From contig JAADEM010000007.1 in assembly GCA_013153405.1 (NCBI GenBank), positions 1-49,541 on the forward strand: DNA of 49,541 bases, written 5' to 3'. A program made the position numbers and the translations under genes. Below are positions 46,197-49,541 of this stretch, in pieces. The notes beneath the pieces were generated by a model that saw only the letters and a program-made list of their open reading frames with translations, ran no database searches and had not been told where the DNA came from. Source of the DNA: Chlorobiota bacterium. Its GTDB lineage: Bacteria; Bacteroidota; Bacteroidia; Bacteroidales; Marinilabiliaceae. How positions within the stretch are numbered: position 1 is the first letter of the stretch; each line of letters opens with the position of its first letter.

Positions 46197-47015
46197 ATGA
46201 CAGATTTAAAGTATAAGATAGAAAAGGCATGGGATGACAGGGAATTGTTGAACCAAAAAGAAACACAAGAGGCAATCAGAGAACTAATTGAGATGCTGGA
46301 CAAAGGTAAAGTTAGAGTTGCCGAACCCAAAGGAGACGGAAAATGGCAGGTAAACGAGTGGGTGAAAAAAGGTGTTATCCTGTATTTTCCGATACAACAA
46401 ATGGAAACCATTGAAGTCGGGCCTTTTGAGTACCACGATAAAATTGCATTAAAGAAAAACTATAAAGAGCTTGGGGTTCGTGTCGTTCCTCATGCTGTAT
46501 CCCGCTATGGTTCATATCTTGCTCCCGGAGTAATTATGATGCCGTCATACGTAAATATCGGTGCTTATGTTGATTCTCACACAATGGTTGATACATGGGC
46601 CACTGTGGGCAGTTGTGCACAAATCGGTAAAAATGTGCACCTTAGCGGAGGTGTTGGAATAGGAGGTGTCCTGGAGCCTGTTCAGGCTGCTCCGGTAATA
46701 ATAGAAGATAACGTTTTTGTTGGTTCCCGTTGTATTGTGGTTGAAGGGTGCCATGTCGGCAAAGAGGCTGTTCTTGGTGCAAATGTCGTGCTTACCGGAT
46801 CTACAAAAATAATTGATGTTACAGGTGCTGAACCGAAAATCTACAAAGGATACGTGCCGCCCCGTTCTGTTATAATTCCGGGCTCATACACTAAGAAATT
46901 TCCGGCAGGAGATTATCAGGTCCCTGCTGCTCTGATAATTGGAACACGTAAAGAATCAACTGATAAAAAAACTTCTCTTAACGATGCATTAAGAGATTAT
47001 GATGTTGCTGTATAA
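46197..47015 (+). CDS. dapD: Tetrahydrodipicolinate N-succinyltransferase
   Basis: This 272-residue enzyme transfers succinyl from succinyl-CoA to tetrahydrodipicolinate in the diaminopimelate/lysine pathway. The N-terminal helical part is followed by a left-handed beta-helix of hexapeptide repeats (VIMMPSYVNIGAYVD to VFVGSRCIVVEGCHVGKEAV, about residues 105-205). GGVGIGGVLEPVQAAPVII is the DapD family signature, and the C-terminal PRSVIIPGSYTKKFPAGDY is also typical. Length matches DapD. It forms a single-gene unit with its own terminator and has no other lys/dap gene nearby. Confidence 0.96.
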   Translation: MTDLKYKIEKAWDDRELLNQKETQEAIRELIEMLDKGKVRVAEPKGDGKWQVNEWVKKGVILYFPIQQMETIEVGPFEYHDKIALKKNYKELGVRVVPHAVSRYGSYLAPGVIMMPSYVNIGAYVDSHTMVDTWATVGSCAQIGKNVHLSGGVGIGGVLEPVQAAPVIIEDNVFVGSRCIVVEGCHVGKEAVLGANVVLTGSTKIIDVTGAEPKIYKGYVPPRSVIIPGSYTKKFPAGDYQVPAALIIGTRKESTDKKTSLNDALRDYDVAV

Positions 47016-47040
47016 AAAAGCAATTACATAATCATTCAAA

Positions 47041-47072
47041 AAAACGGGCTCAGAAATGCAGCCCGTTTTTTT
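47041..47072 (+). terminator. Intrinsic terminator of dapD
   Basis: AAAACGGGCT (47041-47050) pairs with AGCCCGTTTT around a 9-base loop, followed by further T's to 47072. It starts 26 bases after the dapD stop. Confidence 0.92.
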
Positions 47073-47337
47073 GTACAAAATCAAACCATATTGTACAAAA
47101 ATAAACTACGCCAACATGAAGGGAAGCCACATATACAAAGGAAAAGAGAAAAACCAACACAATTAGTTACAAATAACAATTAGTTAATTTTTGAAAAAAA
47201 AACATAAACTATTTTAATCCTTTTTAGATAATAAGTAAACCTTAAGAAATTAAATAATACTGATATTTGCTAAACCTTAATAATAAAAACATTGTTTTAT
47301 TACAAACGGAAATTATGTTTAATTAAAAATTATGATT
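47073..47337 (+). other. AT-rich intergenic region with an 11-bp direct repeat
   Basis: This stretch between dapD and the second T9SS protein has no gene. ACAATTAGTTA occurs at 47159-47169 and again at 47176-47186, a 17-base period, which could be a regulator site. The box shared by 17231 and 18300 is absent here, so the T9SS paralog downstream is probably not under the same control. Confidence 0.45.
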
Positions 47338-48117
47338 ATGAAAAAAACTTTACTTTTTACATCAATGTTTATTTTTGCTGCATTAAGCGGCTATGCACAA
47401 AAAAGTTATTCTGACGATTTTCAGAGTTACTCTGACGGTTATGATATTACATTGGAAGATGTTTATGATATAAACACTGACAAAACAGAATCAGCTACTG
47501 TAGTTGTAGATGCAGCAGATGCCAATAATCTTTGTATAGAAATGGTTGGTGTTCCCGACTCTACCGGTTTAACATTCAAAATTAAATCAGGTGATGCTTT
47601 CAGCGGATTTACAGCTGATGACAATGGTGACTATATTTATAAGGCCAGAATATATACCGAGTTAGCTGGTACTGCAAAACTTAATATCTATGGAACAACA
47701 GGCCTAGAAAATATAGTTGTGGGGTCAACCGATGCTACCGACTGGACAGAAGTAACTACAACCTTTACCGTTAATACAACTGAAGCTGTATATCCTACAT
47801 TTGTTGTTTACTCATGGAAAAACCAAAAAGTATATATTGACGATGTTCAGATATATAAAGACGGTGCTACAGCAATAAGGGACATAAACAATGCAGATGT
47901 GAATGTTTATCCTAATCCTGCAGCTAATACTGTATTTTTAAACGGAACAGCAAACGTAGAGTCTGTAGAAATTTGTGATATTACCGGAAGAAAAGCAATG
48001 AATACAACATTACAAGCCGGTAATAAAATTGATGTAAGCGCACTTCAACAAGGCGTTTATTTAATCAAAGTATCAACTGATCAGGGAACAAAAGTCGTTA
48101 AGTTCATTAAGAAATAA
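47338..48117 (+). CDS. Secreted beta-sandwich protein with T9SS sorting tail (paralog of 17331-18158)
   Basis: This 259-residue protein has a signal peptide (MKKTLLFTSMFIFAALSGYA). An ATG two codons earlier (47332) is an equal alternative. A jelly-roll-like domain (about 20-180) opens with YSDDFQSYSDGYDI and ends VYIDDVQIYKDG, and a T9SS C-terminal domain (VNVYPNPAANTVFL to GVYLIKVSTDQG) closes it. The same architecture and similar length as the protein beside the regulator suggest related surface or secreted binding proteins. Function is unknown. Confidence 0.8.
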   Translation: MKKTLLFTSMFIFAALSGYAQKSYSDDFQSYSDGYDITLEDVYDINTDKTESATVVVDAADANNLCIEMVGVPDSTGLTFKIKSGDAFSGFTADDNGDYIYKARIYTELAGTAKLNIYGTTGLENIVVGSTDATDWTEVTTTFTVNTTEAVYPTFVVYSWKNQKVYIDDVQIYKDGATAIRDINNADVNVYPNPAANTVFLNGTANVESVEICDITGRKAMNTTLQAGNKIDVSALQQGVYLIKVSTDQGTKVVKFIKK

Positions 48118-48142
48118 GCTTTACTTTATTCATGATTACTTT

Positions 48143-48171
48143 AGAGACCGTTTAATAGCGGTCTCTTTTTA
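48143..48171 (+). terminator. Intrinsic terminator of the second T9SS gene
   Basis: AGAGACCG (48143-48150) pairs perfectly with CGGTCTCT (48159-48166) around an 8-base loop and is followed by T's. Confidence 0.9.
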
Positions 48172-48189
48172 TTTTCAAATGTTTTAAAG

Positions 48190-48197
48190 TAGTTTTG
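48190..48197 (+). promoter_or_regulatory. Possible -7 box for the last gene
   Basis: TAGTTTTG fits TAnnTTTG, 26 bases before the ATG at 48223. A matching -33 element is not clear, because the region 19 bases upstream is the T-tract of the preceding terminator. Confidence 0.35.
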
Positions 48198-48222
48198 ATA
48201 TGTTTATTAAACTGCTTTCATC

Positions 48223-49437
48223 ATGCGATATCTAAAGTTTCTTATTCCGTGGCTAATTGTTACATCCTGTAATCATGAGACTGACAACAATAAAGCAACC
48301 GACACAAATACAAAGGATACTTTAAAGGCCGGAATAATTTATGAGATGGTTACATGTAAAAGGGATACCTCTTTAAACTATTCTTTATATATCCCTGTAA
48401 ATAATAAATCCTCACAAAAACCGTCTTCGGTAATATTCTTTTTCGATGCCCATAAAAGAGGATTGCTTCCGGTAAAAAAATACAAAAACCTGGCCGACAG
48501 ATACGGAATAATTCTTGCCGGTTCCAATAATTCAGAAAACGGAAACAACATAAGAAATACACAACTCATTGTAAATAATTTCATAAAAGATGTAAAAAAG
48601 CGGTTCATGACAGATAATCCGGATATTATAGCCTCTGGTTTTTCTGGAGGGGCAAGAGTTGCAGTAATGGCAGCTATATCGGGACAGTACGGGATAAAAG
48701 GAGTTATAGGATGTGCTGCAGGTTTTCCTGAAATAAGAAAACCGGCAAATCTGAATTTTACATGGACCGGGGTAGTCGGAAACCAGGACTTTAATTTTCT
48801 GGAAATGGCTAACCTCAACAGGCAGCTTAAAGCTGCTGGATTTAACAGTCATCTTATTGTATTCGACGGCGAACATGAATGGCCTCCAGTAGAGGCATTT
48901 GACGACGCTCTGAACATTCAGTTTGGTGGCAACTCTGAAGAATTTCACGACAACAGAAATACCCAACAAGCTGAAAGAGTTGAACTGCAACAACAACAAA
49001 TACTTGCAGGTTCGTTTCAGGCTAAAGACATTTCATGGTGGAATTCAACCATATCGTCACTAAAGAAAAAAAAGGATAAAGCAACGGATGAAGTTACCCG
49101 GCTTATGAGTGCCAGATTACTGAACTATCTTAGCATGATATCTTTTATTTATGCAAACAACGCTCTGGAACAGGAGAATCCGGAACTGGCAAAAAAATAT
49201 CTTGAAATTTATGAAAAAGCCGATCCTGACAATCCGGATGTATATTTTTTTAAAGCTGAGTATTTTATGCTTACTGGCAAAAAAAACAAAGCCATTTCAA
49301 TGTTAAAAAAATCTGCAGATGCCGGATTCTATGACATTGACAGATTAACAGAAAACAGATATTTCAAAAACATTAAAGACGAACCTGACTTCAAAAAAGC
49401 TGAAGAAAAAATCATTAGTAATAAAAAAGATTCATAG
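48223..49437 (+). CDS. Lipoprotein with alpha/beta-hydrolase-like domain and TPR-like C-terminus
   Basis: This 404-residue protein has a lipoprotein signal (IPWLIVTSC, Cys16). Residues 38-235 resemble a PHB-depolymerase/esterase-type alpha/beta hydrolase, with SVIFFFDAHKRG, nucleophile Ser141 in ASGFSGGARVAV, and His in VFDGEHEWPP. The C-terminal 150 residues are helical, and about 310-380 look like TPR repeats (PELAKKYLEIYEKADPDNPD). No close characterised family is recognised. It could be a surface esterase or a binding protein retaining the fold. It is a separate transcription unit from the utilization locus. Confidence 0.72.
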   Translation: MRYLKFLIPWLIVTSCNHETDNNKATDTNTKDTLKAGIIYEMVTCKRDTSLNYSLYIPVNNKSSQKPSSVIFFFDAHKRGLLPVKKYKNLADRYGIILAGSNNSENGNNIRNTQLIVNNFIKDVKKRFMTDNPDIIASGFSGGARVAVMAAISGQYGIKGVIGCAAGFPEIRKPANLNFTWTGVVGNQDFNFLEMANLNRQLKAAGFNSHLIVFDGEHEWPPVEAFDDALNIQFGGNSEEFHDNRNTQQAERVELQQQQILAGSFQAKDISWWNSTISSLKKKKDKATDEVTRLMSARLLNYLSMISFIYANNALEQENPELAKKYLEIYEKADPDNPDVYFFKAEYFMLTGKKNKAISMLKKSADAGFYDIDRLTENRYFKNIKDEPDFKKAEEKIISNKKDS

Positions 49438-49473
49438 GTAGTATCCAATAAACTGTGTAAATAGATTAAACAA

Positions 49474-49511
49474 CTTGTTCATCAGTGCCAGTACTGGCAC
49501 TGATGAACAAG
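49474..49511. terminator. 38-bp perfect palindrome after the last gene
   Basis: The arm CTTGTTCATCAGTGCCAGT (49474-49492) is followed at once by its exact complement up to 49511, with no loop bases outside the AGTACT centre. It lies 37 bases after the last stop. No T-tract follows on the plus strand, so it may act as a bidirectional terminator, a cruciform or a repeat element. Confidence 0.6.
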
Positions 49512-49541
49512 AAAAAAGAAATTATTACTTTTAATCTATAA

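Noticed and set aside
1..49541. tRNA, rRNA, CRISPR array, transposase or prophage
   Set aside because: None seen on either strand; no cloverleaf-like clusters, no regularly spaced identical repeats, and no DDE or integrase motifs among the frames.

Overview
The window is AT-rich DNA from a member of the Bacteroidota, most plausibly a marine or gut polysaccharide degrader of the Bacteroidales/Marinilabiliales type. The evidence is a hybrid two-component regulator, a SusC/SusD pair, secreted proteins with type IX secretion (T9SS) C-terminal sorting tails, dense sulfatase and GH29 content, and promoters of the Bacteroidota form TTTG-N19/20-TAnnTTTG. Genus and species cannot be read from the sequence alone.

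Region 1 (about 170-13011, minus strand) is one long branched-chain amino acid operon in the order ilvD, ilvB, ilvN, ilvC, leuA, leuC, leuD, a second leuA/cimA-like gene, a HigB/HigA-type toxin-antitoxin pair, and leuB. It ends in a clear intrinsic terminator at 172-208. Upstream of ilvD lies a complete transcription attenuator: a consensus promoter, an 18-codon leader peptide with eight Leu/Ile codons, a leader/pause pairing, a competing antiterminator pairing, and a terminator whose U-tract runs into the previously possible first ATG of ilvD. The toxin-antitoxin pair sits inside the operon and has its own consensus promoter.

Region 2 (13166-44864, plus strand) is a polysaccharide utilization locus of about 31 kb. 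It holds a hybrid two-component regulator, a secreted T9SS protein, a small PKD-like lipoprotein, SusC, SusD, four formylglycine-type sulfatases, four GH29 alpha-L-fucosidase-like enzymes, a sialate-O-acetylesterase-like SGNH esterase, and four paralogous secreted proteins with a probable TIM-barrel fold that I cannot assign to a known family. Fucosidases together with sulfatases and an esterase point to a sulfated, probably acetylated, fucose-rich polymer (fucoidan or sulfated fucan, or another sulfated fucosylated glycan). The inferred flow is that the four paralogs cut the polymer outside the cell, SusC/D imports oligomers, and sulfatases, esterase and fucosidases strip them. Two nearly identical 30-bp boxes (28 of 30 bases) lie at the same distance upstream of two TAnnTTTG boxes, before the T9SS gene and before the lipoprotein-susC-susD unit. 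They are strong candidates for the regulator's operator.

Region 3 (44865-49541) holds a minus-strand secreted protein with a carboxypeptidase-regulatory-like domain, dapD (lysine/diaminopimelate pathway), a second T9SS protein resembling the one near the regulator, and a lipoprotein with an alpha/beta-hydrolase motif and a helical, TPR-like C-terminus. Each transcription unit is closed by a recognisable hairpin, including a 38-bp perfect palindrome at the window end.

No rRNA, tRNA, CRISPR array, insertion sequence or phage gene was seen. The points most worth following are the four-paralog enzyme family, the twin operator boxes and the ilvD attenuator.
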